Below, in pieces: positions 1 through 6,466 of a DNA stretch of 7,955 nt. Numbering within the stretch: position 1 is the stretch's first letter; every line of letters begins with the position of its first letter. Made by a program: the position numbers and the translations under genes. Source of the DNA: Bradyrhizobium sp. (GTDB lineage: Bacteria; Pseudomonadota; Alphaproteobacteria; Rhizobiales; Xanthobacteraceae); NCBI GenBank assembly GCA_028290305.1, contig JAQGKC010000285.1:1-7955 (forward strand), written 5' to 3'. The notes beneath the pieces are model-generated. The model searched no databases, was not told where the DNA came from, and was given only the letters and a program-made list of their open reading frames with translations.

Positions 1-340
1 CAAAGAGAAAACCTTTTACTCTTTCAATGCAGACCGAACCGCAAGTTTGTCGGAACGGCCATTGAAAACTCGCTGAGAACACAAGCCTCTTAATCGGCAG
101 GTCTACCGCTTTTCATCGATAAGACGAAGCATGCCACCGACCACCGATTGACCAACGAAACCTCATGAACAAACGGCGATAAAGGTAGTCAATCACAAGC
201 GAACTTCATTGTTTTTGTTGATCTTTTCGGCTGCTATTTACGTTCGGGACGCAGGGGTCGTAAGTTCGACGAGCCAAGTCGCTGCTTAACTAAACCACAG
301 CTTGAAACAGCCCGATCTGATAGAGGTCCCAGTATTCGCA
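1..340. other. Gene-free, AT-richer accessory stretch
   Basis: I see no plausible gene on either strand. All reading frames are broken by frequent stops and none shows a recognisable protein motif. Base composition is visibly lower in GC than the right half of the window (28 of the first 60 bases are G or C). The only recognisable content is a tRNA-Pro-like fragment near 238-271, listed separately. It most likely represents decayed island or intergenic DNA next to the IS element. A small RNA or a gene continuing from outside the window cannot be excluded. Confidence 0.6.
238..271 (+). pseudogene. tRNA-Pro(CGG)-like fragment (anticodon arm to T-loop)
   Basis: The segment folds like the middle of a tRNA. 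The left anticodon stem is TTACG (238-242), the 7-nt loop TTCGGGA (243-249) has CGG at the anticodon position, and the right stem is CGCAG (250-254), leaving one A-C mismatch. The variable region is GGGTC (255-259). The T-stem left strand GTAAG (260-264) then leads into TTCGA. From memory, the stretch from the anticodon loop through the variable region closely matches bacterial proline tRNAs with anticodon CGG. No D-arm or acceptor stem is present upstream, and the right T-stem strand and CCA end are missing. This is therefore a remnant, not a working gene. A chance match is possible but unlikely given the ordered arms. Confidence 0.5.
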
Positions 341-346
341 ATGCCC

Positions 347-392
347 TTCCTGAGAGAAGGGTGACAGTTCATTCCGGAGACATGGGTTACAC
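347..392 (+). repeat. Left end of IS: tandem end motifs
   Basis: Two copies of a roughly 21-bp motif (347-367 and 372-392) match at about 16 of 21 positions with a 25-bp period. They are inverted relative to the pair at the right end. They probably form the transposase binding region. The outer copy overlaps a small perfect hairpin, CCCTTC/GAAGGG (344-349 with 356-361), which may shield the transposase gene from outside transcription. That role is inference. Confidence 0.6.
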
Positions 393-419
393 AATGGGGC
401 CTTTTGCAAGGAGAGCAAA

Positions 420-1602
420 ATGCCCTGGCAGGAGTGTAATCTCATGGATGAACGGCTGAAGTTCATTGCCGGGCTGCTGGACGGAGAGAAGATGGCGGTT
501 CTTTGCCGCCGGTTCGGCGTCTCGCGGAAGACCGGCTACAAGATCCTCGATCGCTACAACAGCTGCGGGCTGGAAGGGCTGACCGATCGCTCGCGGCGAC
601 CCTACCGGCACGCCAACCAGCTCCCCGTTCAGATCGAGACGCTGATCGTACGCAGCAAGCAGGAGCGCCCTCACTGGGGAGCGCCGAAGATACGGGAGCG
701 GCTGGCACGGCTTTATCCGGATATCCATACCCCGGCGATCAGCACGGTGCATGCCATTCTGGACCGCCATGGGCTGGTCAAGCGCAGGGGTCGTCGGCAC
801 AACAAGGCCACCGGCACGCCGTTGTCGACCAGCGATCAGCCCAACGATCTGTGGTGCGCCGACTACAAGGGCGAGTTCATGCTGGCCGATCGCCGCTACT
901 GCTATCCGCTGACCATCACCGACTTCGCCAGCCGTTATCTGATTGCCTGCGAAGCCTTGCAAAGCACCAAGGAGGTCTACGCTTTCACTGTTTTCGAGAA
1001 TGTCTTCAAGGAGTTCGGTCTGCCAAACGCCATCCGCACCGACAACGGCGTGCCCTTTGCAAGCCCCAATGCGCTCTTCAACCTGTCCAAACTCTCGGTC
1101 TGGTGGCTCAGGCTCGGGATTGCGATCGAACGCATCAAGCCGGGCCATCCGCAACAGAACGGCCGCCACGAGCGCATGCATCTGACGCTCAAGTCGGAGA
1201 CCACCAAACCGGCCGCCCGCAACTTCCTGCAGCAGCAGGCCAAGTTCGACGACTTCATCGATTGCTACAACAACGAGCGGCCAGGCCCTAGACATGCAAT
1301 GTCCCGCGCAGCGATACCGCCCTTCGCCACGCCCCTATCGAGGCCTGCCAGACATCGAATATCCCTTCCATGACAGGGCTGCCACCGTCACCACCTGCGG
1401 ACGAATCTGCTTCAATCGCCAGAAGATCAATCTCAGCCAGGTCTTCGCCGGCCAGACCGTCGGAATCAAACAGACCGACGAACGGATTTGGCTCGTCAGC
1501 TTTATGGATTACGATCTCGGGTACTTCGACGACGAGACCGGCAGGCTCGAACCCCTTGCAAATCCCTTCGGACCAAAACTGTTACCTATGTCTTCGGTAT
1601 AA
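420..1602 (+). pseudogene. IS481-family transposase, frameshifted
   Basis: This is a DDE transposase (rve/integrase-core fold) with an N-terminal helix-turn-helix (about residues 18-60, including RRFGVSRKTGYKILDRY). The catalytic core has D148 in WCADYKGEF, D208 in RTDNG and E251 in QNGRHERMH, all intact. The start ATG at 420 has a strong AAGGAGA ribosome site just upstream. The family continues with a NNERPHQALDM-type motif. Here the frame after NNERP breaks at about 1281 and resumes as the C-terminal domain in another frame (about 1294-1602, ending LANPFGPKLLPMSSV). A loss of five bases relative to the expected sequence gives exactly this frame change. Without repair, translation runs on to an unrelated tail and stops at 1373. 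The gene is best called a recent pseudogene, because the rest of both halves is well preserved. Confidence 0.88.
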
Positions 1603-1625
1603 ACCGTAACCCATGTGTCCGGTAT
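1581..1625 (-). repeat. Right end of IS: tandem end motifs
   Basis: Two direct copies of a GTxACCxATGTxTxCGGTAT motif occur at 1581-1600 and 1606-1625, one every 25 bp. They are the inverted counterpart of the left-end pair. The restored transposase reading frame ends in a TAA at 1600-1602, so the end of the gene overlaps the inner motif, a compact arrangement typical of insertion sequences. Confidence 0.65.
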
Positions 1626-1640
1626 GGACCCAATTTGAGA

Positions 1641-1668
1641 TGGTTGCACGTCCGGGATTTGAACCTAT
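1641..1668 (-). pseudogene. 3' tRNA-end fragment with CCA
   Basis: Read on the minus strand, the segment gives T-loop TTCAAAT (1657-1663), right T-stem strand CCCGG (1652-1656), seven acceptor bases ACGTGCA (1645-1651), discriminator A (1644) and CCA (1641-1643). The 7+5+7+1+3 spacing is exactly that of a tRNA 3' end. The preceding bases ATAGG pair poorly with CCCGG, and no matching acceptor, D-arm or anticodon arm lies upstream on that strand, so only the 3' end is tRNA-like. Such 3' fragments are typical attachment-site scars of integrases that target tRNA genes. It differs from the tRNA-Val 3' end in this window, so it would derive from another tRNA. Chance resemblance remains possible. 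Confidence 0.5.
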
Positions 1669-1753
1669 TAATTTGCGTCGATCGAGTTGCGAACTTATCG
1701 CCACAGCCAGCGTCAGCCGACTTTGTACAGCCAGCCGTTCACAGACAACGATT

Positions 1754-2389
1754 TCAAACGGACGCCTCGGTCGGTTCTGACATCGTCACCAGGTTCTTTA
1801 CGCCGGGACGCTCCAGCATCCTTGCGTACCAAGCCTGAAGAGCCTCGCACGCCGCAGGCACCGGCAACTCTACGAGCCCGGCAAAGATCAAACCGCCTAT
1901 GACCGTGATGTCGGCCATCGAGAAGACCTCACCGGCGACGAATGGCTGTCTTTCTAGAATGGCATCGAAGTAGTGCATACCCTTTAGGGCTTTGTCGCGC
2001 TGACGGAACTCCCACTCGGCGTTCTGATAAATCTCGACGTCGGGTCCAAGCCCCGGCGTGGCGTGGTGGAAATAAACACCAATAGCGTCGAGCAGTTCCA
2101 ACTCGGCGCGCTTGCTCGTCATGTGGATCACGCCTTTTTCGCGCGGTGTCCTACCCGTGAGTGTGGGAGCGCCATCAAGCGCGTCAAGGTATTCGGTAAT
2201 GGCCGTGCATTCGGCAATGAAGGTCCCGTCGTCGAGTTCAAGCACCGGCAGCGTGCCTGAGTAGTTCTTGGCGAGGAACTCGGCCTTCTTGTGCTCGCCT
2301 TTCCAAAGATCGACCGACACAAATTGAACGCGCGACTGGAGGTTCTTCTCGGCCAAAGCTATACGGACGCGAGCCGGATAAGGGCCGGA
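1754..2389 (-). pseudogene. Glutathione S-transferase, 5'-truncated
   Basis: The protein is a GST-family enzyme, which conjugates glutathione to electrophiles in the cytosol. The thioredoxin-fold half keeps the cis-proline motif TLPVLELDDG and the glutathione-site helix ECTAITEYLD. The all-helical C-terminal half contains the usual folding motif FSMADITVIGGLIFAGL. Reading upstream from AEKNLQ in frame gives SGPYPARVRIAL, clearly the start of helix alpha1, and then an in-frame TGA at 2390-2392. No ATG or GTG lies between. The only available start is a TTG at 2354-2356 with no ribosome site, which would remove the first strand and the catalytic N-terminal region. I therefore regard it as a pseudogene broken at about 2390, near the tRNA-Val boundary. 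About 210-220 residues would be expected for the intact enzyme. Confidence 0.8.
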
Positions 2390-2493
2390 TCAGCCAAGCC
2401 TCTTGATTGGCTTCGGGATCGCGTCGGCGGCGGGTGAGGGTAGGCCATGGCGGAGCGATTTTCCTCAACGTGCCGAATTGAAGTGCCCCTATT

Positions 2494-2518
2494 GTGCCCC
2501 AGCATTTTTCTGGGGCAC
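2494..2518. repeat. Perfect inverted repeat downstream of tRNA-Val
   Basis: GTGCCCCA (2494-2501) and TGGGGCAC (2511-2518) form an 8-bp perfect stem with a 9-base loop. A further direct copy of GTGCCCC sits at 2483-2489. The structure lies 47 bases beyond the CCA end of the minus-strand tRNA-Val gene. It could act as a factor-independent terminator, but no T-run follows the stem on the minus strand. It could also be a recombinase arm-site remnant, given its position beside the tRNA. Function is not established. Confidence 0.45.
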
Positions 2519-2564
2519 GCCTCCAGGGAATTAATTCGATAAACCATTGAGTAAAAACGGTTAA

Positions 2565-2639
2565 TGGTGGGCGCACAAGGGATCGAACCTTGGACCTCTC
2601 CCGTGTGAAGGGAACGCTCTCCCGCTGAGCTATGCGCCC
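2565..2639 (-). tRNA. tRNA-Val (anticodon CAC)
   Basis: A complete cloverleaf reads on the minus strand. The acceptor GGGCGCA pairs with TGCGCCC (2633-2639 with 2569-2575). The D-arm is GCTCAGCGGGAGAGC. The anticodon stem TTCCC/GGGAG encloses loop TTCACAC with anticodon CAC, which reads GUG valine codons. The T-arm is CAAGG-TTCGATC-CCTTG. The discriminator is A and CCA is encoded (2565-2567). Two GATAAT hexamers lie within about 20 bases upstream and could be -10 elements, though the -35 match is weak. The 3' end points to the accessory left part. From memory, the symbiosis island of Bradyrhizobium diazoefficiens is integrated at a valine tRNA gene, which fits this layout. Confidence 0.95.
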
Positions 2640-2769
2640 GGGATTATCGTGCATTATCAAAGGCCGGTAACCCGGCGTCCGATCGAACGATACCGCCGTC
2701 AGAGCCCGCGATTTACGAAGTGCGGGCCACCGGTGTCAAGCTGTCAGCTTCAAACCCCGCGAAAAGAGA

Positions 2770-4050
2770 TCATGCTCCCGCCTGGCGGGCGCGGGAGGCG
2801 TGGGATTGCAGCGCGCGGATGCGCTCGGCGAGCGTCCCGCCGCCCTCTGGAATGCTGCCATTGGCGATAGCACCGTTGGCAGCCCTCGCATTTTTCGCCG
2901 GGATCACCGGTTCTGCTGCCAGCATGGCCTCGATCGGCGAATTCGGCCCCTCCAGCGTCATCGCCAGTTTGGCGACTTCGGCGGCGATATCGTTGATGCG
3001 TTCGCGCAGCAGCGCATTTTCCATGCGCTCGGTCGCCCATGAGCTTTCGGCCTGCTGCTGGATCGCATTGAGGTCGCGCTGGGCTTTGGCGCGTTCGTCG
3101 CGTGCAACGCGGAGCTGTTCCTCCATCGCCGCCTTCTCGGTTCGCAGCTTTTCCAGCAAGGGCGATTTGCCGCCGCTCATGCCGGCGATTTCGTCGCGCA
3201 ATTCCTTGGCGGTTCGCTCAGCCGCCTCGTTCTGTTGGCGCAGCTGATTGTTTTCATAATCGCGCTCGGCCAATAGCTTGCCCTGGGTGGCCAGACGCGT
3301 TTCCAGGTCGTTGACGCGGTTGCCAAGCATCTCGGCTTCCTTGACCTGGATGATCAACTGGCGATCGAGATCGGTGACGCGCTGGCTCAGATTTTCCACC
3401 CGGCTGCGCGCTTCCGTGAGCTCGCGCGTCGCGGTTTCCGATTCGCCACGCTCCTGGGCGAGCCGCGTCTGGGTGGCGGCAAATTCCTTCTCGGCATCGC
3501 CGACGCGATTCCTGAGTTCATCGATCTGGACGCGTACTGCCACCAGCTCGATCTGGCGGCTGTCCGCCGTCATCGAACGGTCAGACAATTCGGCATTGAT
3601 CTTCGCAAGCTCGCTCTGCTTGTCAGTCAGCGCTTTTTCGGCGGTGCGCAGCGATTCAGTTTTGGCGGCGAATTCCTCTTCGGTGGCCCGCAACTGTTCT
3701 TTCATCGCCTTCTCGCGCGCTTCGAGCGCAAAGATCGTGGCATTCTTTTCGCCGAGCTCGAGCTTCATGCGATTGATCGCGTCGGATTTCTTGCCGAGTT
3801 CGGCGAGCTGGCTGGTGGTCTTGTTCTTGAGCTGATCGACGTTCATCTCGAGCCGCCGCGCCGACATCGCGAATTCCGCGCGCAGCTGGTCCTTGTCGGC
3901 CTGGATTTCGGCCATCGACAGCGGCGTCGCCGCCTCCAGGCGTCGCGTCGTCAGCCGCACCGCACGGTTATGCACCAGCGGCACGATCATCAGCCCGAAC
4001 AGCATCGAAACCAGAAAACCGATCGCCAGATACATGATCGGTTCGACCAT
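2770..4050 (-). CDS. Membrane-anchored coiled-coil protein, function unknown
   Basis: The product is 426 residues long. A single hydrophobic segment at about residues 6-26 (MYLAIGFLVSMLFGLMIVPL) is followed by a basic stretch (HNRAVRLTTRR). By the positive-inside rule this puts the rest in the cytoplasm. From about residue 45 to 365 the sequence is almost wholly heptad-like and rich in E, K, R, Q, A and L, predicting a long coiled coil. The last 60 or so residues are Ala/Gly-rich and non-helical, ending in a short basic amphipathic stretch (LAERIRALQSHASRARQAGA). The start ATG has GGGGAG eight bases upstream. I do not recognise a named family. The shape suggests an inner-membrane scaffold or tether, for example in the envelope, cell poles or division, but that is inference. 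The tRNA-Val gene lies 130 bp downstream on the same strand. Confidence 0.85.
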   Translation of the reverse strand: MVEPIMYLAIGFLVSMLFGLMIVPLVHNRAVRLTTRRLEAATPLSMAEIQADKDQLRAEFAMSARRLEMNVDQLKNKTTSQLAELGKKSDAINRMKLELGEKNATIFALEAREKAMKEQLRATEEEFAAKTESLRTAEKALTDKQSELAKINAELSDRSMTADSRQIELVAVRVQIDELRNRVGDAEKEFAATQTRLAQERGESETATRELTEARSRVENLSQRVTDLDRQLIIQVKEAEMLGNRVNDLETRLATQGKLLAERDYENNQLRQQNEAAERTAKELRDEIAGMSGGKSPLLEKLRTEKAAMEEQLRVARDERAKAQRDLNAIQQQAESSWATERMENALLRERINDIAAEVAKLAMTLEGPNSPIEAMLAAEPVIPAKNARAANGAIANGSIPEGGGTLAERIRALQSHASRARQAGA

Positions 4051-4186
4051 GAACGAAACTCCCCGCTAGAAACTTTTCGTTAAGCACAATGCCATGGGGG
4101 GCGGGGGAAAGGCCAGCCCAATGCCGCGTTAACGTGAATCCGTAACCAGAACCGTTCCCGCTCTGGAAAGCTCGGCCAGAACCGGT

Positions 4187-4795
4187 TCAGAACGGGTTCC
4201 AGGTCGCGCGCGGCGTATATTTGAGGTAGCCGATATTGGCGCCGAGGCGTAAGCCGAGGCCGGACCGGATCGGCACCAGCACGATGTTGTTCGCGGTCAG
4301 TGCGGTCATCCCGAAGCCGCCGATGATATAGGCGGAGCCATCGATGCCGGCAAAGCGCTGGTAGATCGCATTGGTGGCGGGAAGATTGTAAACCAGCGTC
4401 ATGGTGCGCGCGCCATCGCCGCCCCAGTCGAAGCCGACCGACGGTCCCTGCCAGTAGACCCGCAAATCGCCGGCATTCTTGGTGTAGAGCGTGCCTTCAC
4501 CATATCTCAGTCCGGCGACGAACGCGCCAGAGCCTTCTTCGCCCAGAATGTAGCCGTTCGGCAGACCCCATTGGCTGACCGCGCGTTCGATCACGGAAGC
4601 AAGGCCTCGCGACACGTTGCCGAAAAACCGGTGTCCGGCGCTGGTCAACTCGTCCGGCCCATAGGTGCTGGCGCTGGGCTGGCGTTGCGGCGGAGGCAAT
4701 TGCTCCGGTGGCGGCGCTTGCTGCGAGGAAGCAGGCACGGTCCAGCACATCATCGCGGCGAGCGTCACCGCGGCAAGGCGAGAGGCGATAATCAT
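4187..4795 (-). CDS. eipA: EipA-type periplasmic envelope protein (DUF1134)
   Basis: The product is 202 residues long. Residues 1-24 are a Sec signal peptide (hydrophobic core LAAVTLAAMMCWTV, likely cleavage after PASS). A Pro/Gln-rich linker to about residue 42 leads into a DUF1134 domain filling the rest, recognised by GYILGEEGSGAFVAGLRYGEGTLY, VYWQGPSVGFDWGGDGARTM and the closing RSGLGLRLGANIGYLKYT. In Brucella abortus the family member EipA is a small periplasmic beta-barrel protein needed for envelope integrity under stress and for virulence, and the family is widespread in Alphaproteobacteria. The start ATG has AGGGG eight bases upstream. It may be co-transcribed with the coiled-coil gene 136 bp downstream. 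It is divergent from the YHS gene. The biochemical activity is unknown. The assignment to the family is strong, the symbol is by homology. Confidence 0.88.
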   Translation of the reverse strand: MIIASRLAAVTLAAMMCWTVPASSQQAPPPEQLPPPQRQPSASTYGPDELTSAGHRFFGNVSRGLASVIERAVSQWGLPNGYILGEEGSGAFVAGLRYGEGTLYTKNAGDLRVYWQGPSVGFDWGGDGARTMTLVYNLPATNAIYQRFAGIDGSAYIIGGFGMTALTANNIVLVPIRSGLGLRLGANIGYLKYTPRATWNPF

Positions 4796-4905
4796 GAAAA
4801 GACCCCTGGTATCGAAATCATGGCCGCTGCCTTAACCAGATGCCAACAAGCACCGCTCTAGGTTGCGTCCATTGTCCCCCGACTCGAATGTTATCGGCAT
4901 CAACT

Positions 4906-5430
4906 ATGACGGCACAACGGCAGGAAAGAAACGGCAGTCGGTCAGGAATAGCCTTTCGCCCCGGAATAGCCTTTATCGCCTTGCTGGCAAGCCTTGGCGC
5001 ATTGGCCTGCTTTTCGTCCGCGGCCCAAGCCGCGACCACCGAGCGGGTGATCGTGAATCGTTTCTCGGGGCTTGCCATCGAGGGTTTCGATCCCGTGGCC
5101 TATTTCGCCGACGCCCGCCCCGAGATCGGTCGCGAGGACTTCGAGGCCTCCCAAGCGGGCGCGGTCTGGCGCTTCCGCAATGAGGGCAATCGCGCTTCTT
5201 TTGTCGCCCATCCTGAGATTTACGGCCCCCAGTTCGGCGGCTACGACCCGATCGACCTGGCCCGCGGCGTCACCGTCGCCGGCAATCCGCGGTTCTGGCT
5301 GATCTCGGGACAACGGCTTTATCTGTTCGGCCGCCAGGAAACCCGGGATGCCTTCGCCGCCGATCCCTTGCGTGTCCTGCGCAATGCGAACCTGCGTTGG
5401 CCTATGCTCGAGGAAACGCTGGCGCAGTAG
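4906..5430 (+). CDS. Exported YHS-domain family protein
   Basis: The product is 174 residues from the ATG at 4906. Basic residues (RQERNGSRSG) precede a hydrophobic core (FIALLASLGALACFSSAAQA), giving a Sec-type signal peptide with likely cleavage after AQA. The mature part matches the YHS-like family of small exported proteins: GLAIEGFDPVAYF, then an FRNEGNRASFVAHPEIYGPQ-type segment, GGYDPIDLARG and NPRFWLISGQRLYLF. Related YHS domains have been linked to metal binding, but the cysteines typical of metal-site versions are absent from the mature part, so no role can be assigned. Upstream in-frame ATGs at 4840 and 4888 are possible starts. None of the three has a clear ribosome site, and I chose 4906 because it gives the most normal signal peptide. 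The 3' end overlaps cysQ by 29 bp, tail to tail. Confidence 0.82.
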   Translation: MTAQRQERNGSRSGIAFRPGIAFIALLASLGALACFSSAAQAATTERVIVNRFSGLAIEGFDPVAYFADARPEIGREDFEASQAGAVWRFRNEGNRASFVAHPEIYGPQFGGYDPIDLARGVTVAGNPRFWLISGQRLYLFGRQETRDAFAADPLRVLRNANLRWPMLEETLAQ

Positions 5431-6271
5431 CTGCGATGGGATAAGCCGCCGCAGGATCGCCCCAGGCAATGAACTCCGGCACGATAAAGTCTTCGCGGCC
5501 TTCGCCAAAGCGAAGGTCGTTGCCCTGAGAGTCCGTGATCTTGCCGCCGGCCGCGGTAACGATGGCATGGCCGGCCGCGATGTCCCATTCGCTGGTCGGG
5601 GCGAGGCGCGGATAGATATCGGCGCCACCTTCCGCCACGCGGCCGAATTTGACCGCCGAGCCGAGCCTCTGCCGGATGGCCCCACACCTGCTATCGATAA
5701 AGGCTTCGGTCCTGCTATCTCCGTGCGAGCGGCTGACGGCCGCGATCCAGGGAGCGCCAGGCTGCGGGATGCGACGGGTATGGACCGGCTCGGCCACCCC
5801 GAGCGAAGAATTACTTGTCGTCAGCCGTTCTGCGCCTCGACCCACCAGGCCGCGCCATATCAATCCGAGGGCCGGCGCACCGATGATGCCTAATAGTGGC
5901 GTCCCGTTCGTCACCAACGCGAGATTGACCGTAAACTCGCCGCGACCGGCGACGAATTCCTTGGTGCCGTCAAGCGGGTCGATCAGAAAGAAGCTGCCGC
6001 GGTAAGGCGGCGTCGCCCGATGAACACGCTCCTCCGAAAGCGCCGGTACGTCCGGAACGAGCCGGGCAAGACCTTCGCCAATGATCCGGTCGGCGGCCAG
6101 GTCCGCTTCTGTCACCGGCGACCCGTCCGCCTTGCCGTCGATTTTCATGGCAAGGCGGTTGACCGCAAGAATGGCGGCTCCCGCCCGGACCACCAGATCA
6201 GTCAAGGGTTCCATGAGCGCGGCCGCTGTATCGCTGTTGATCACGGGTCCTGACAAAGGTACCTCATTCAT
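5402..6271 (-). CDS. cysQ: 3'(2'),5'-bisphosphate nucleotidase CysQ
   Basis: CysQ is a cytosolic, Mg-dependent phosphatase of the inositol monophosphatase superfamily. It removes the 3'-phosphate from PAP (and PAPS) to give AMP (APS), preventing PAP build-up during sulfate assimilation and sulfation. At 289 residues it is slightly longer than usual. Metal-site residues are all visible: E80/E81 in LSEE, D98 and D101 in the DPLDGT motif (followed by KEF, typical of CysQ), and D230 in WDIAAG. The DGSPVTEAD segment at residues 49-57 is also typical. The start ATG at 6269-6271 has a poor ribosome site. An internal Met at residue 20 (MEPLTDLV) is a reasonable alternative and would bring the length to that of most relatives. 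Its neighbours are not sulfur genes, so it probably stands alone. Confidence 0.93.
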   Translation of the reverse strand: MNEVPLSGPVINSDTAAALMEPLTDLVVRAGAAILAVNRLAMKIDGKADGSPVTEADLAADRIIGEGLARLVPDVPALSEERVHRATPPYRGSFFLIDPLDGTKEFVAGRGEFTVNLALVTNGTPLLGIIGAPALGLIWRGLVGRGAERLTTSNSSLGVAEPVHTRRIPQPGAPWIAAVSRSHGDSRTEAFIDSRCGAIRQRLGSAVKFGRVAEGGADIYPRLAPTSEWDIAAGHAIVTAAGGKITDSQGNDLRFGEGREDFIVPEFIAWGDPAAAYPIAATAPAFPRA

Positions 6272-6466
6272 TGGCCGGTCTCATATTCAGCCTGTCTTTA
6301 CCCATACGTTTGCCGCCAGAACAAGCATGCCACAATCGAGCGGTCAGCGAAAACCAGCGTGCTTTGAGCTGCCTTGTGTTGGCAGCACGCGCGTCCGCAG
6401 TGTATCAAATCATCCAGCATGCGCGATTCGCCGTATCGGCGCTGTGCAGATCTTCAGGAACACCTT

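Larger units (their letters stand above)
347..1625 (+). mobile_element. IS481-family insertion sequence (inactive)
   Basis: The element consists of one transposase gene flanked by inverted end motifs. At the left, two direct copies of a TTCCxGAGAxAxGGGTxACA-like motif lie at 347-367 and 372-392, 25 bp apart. At the right, two copies in the opposite orientation lie at 1581-1600 and 1606-1625, also 25 bp apart. The left inner and right outer copies are the most alike, sharing the core CATGGGTTAC. The outermost bases cannot be fixed from one copy, and I see no convincing target-site duplication, so the limits are approximate. The transposase is frameshifted, so self-mobilisation is unlikely, although the ends could still be recognised by an intact relative elsewhere in the genome. 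Confidence 0.75.

Noticed and set aside
387..1295. 302-codon open frame on the minus strand opposite the transposase
   Set aside because: It lies wholly antisense to a clear IS481 transposase with DDE motifs, has no recognisable domain, and is the sort of shadow frame expected in GC-rich DNA.
2238..2660. 140-codon minus-strand open frame across the tRNA-Val gene
   Set aside because: It runs through the tRNA and into another frame of the GST remnant, so it cannot be a real protein gene.
2704..2727. GCCCGC/GCGGGC stem downstream of the coiled-coil gene as a terminator
   Set aside because: It has only a 6-bp stem with a 12-base loop and no T-run on the minus strand, so it is too weak to call.
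4146..4200. Repeated CCAGAACCG and GAACCGGTTC palindrome at the 3' end of eipA
   Set aside because: Short direct copies 30 bp apart and a 10-bp palindrome do not form a convincing terminator or operator, and they lie partly inside the coding sequence.
6374..6466. Longer N-terminus for ChpT
   Set aside because: The ATG at 6467 has a good ribosome site and gives the family-typical length. The upstream extension is Cys/Arg-rich and unlike the family.
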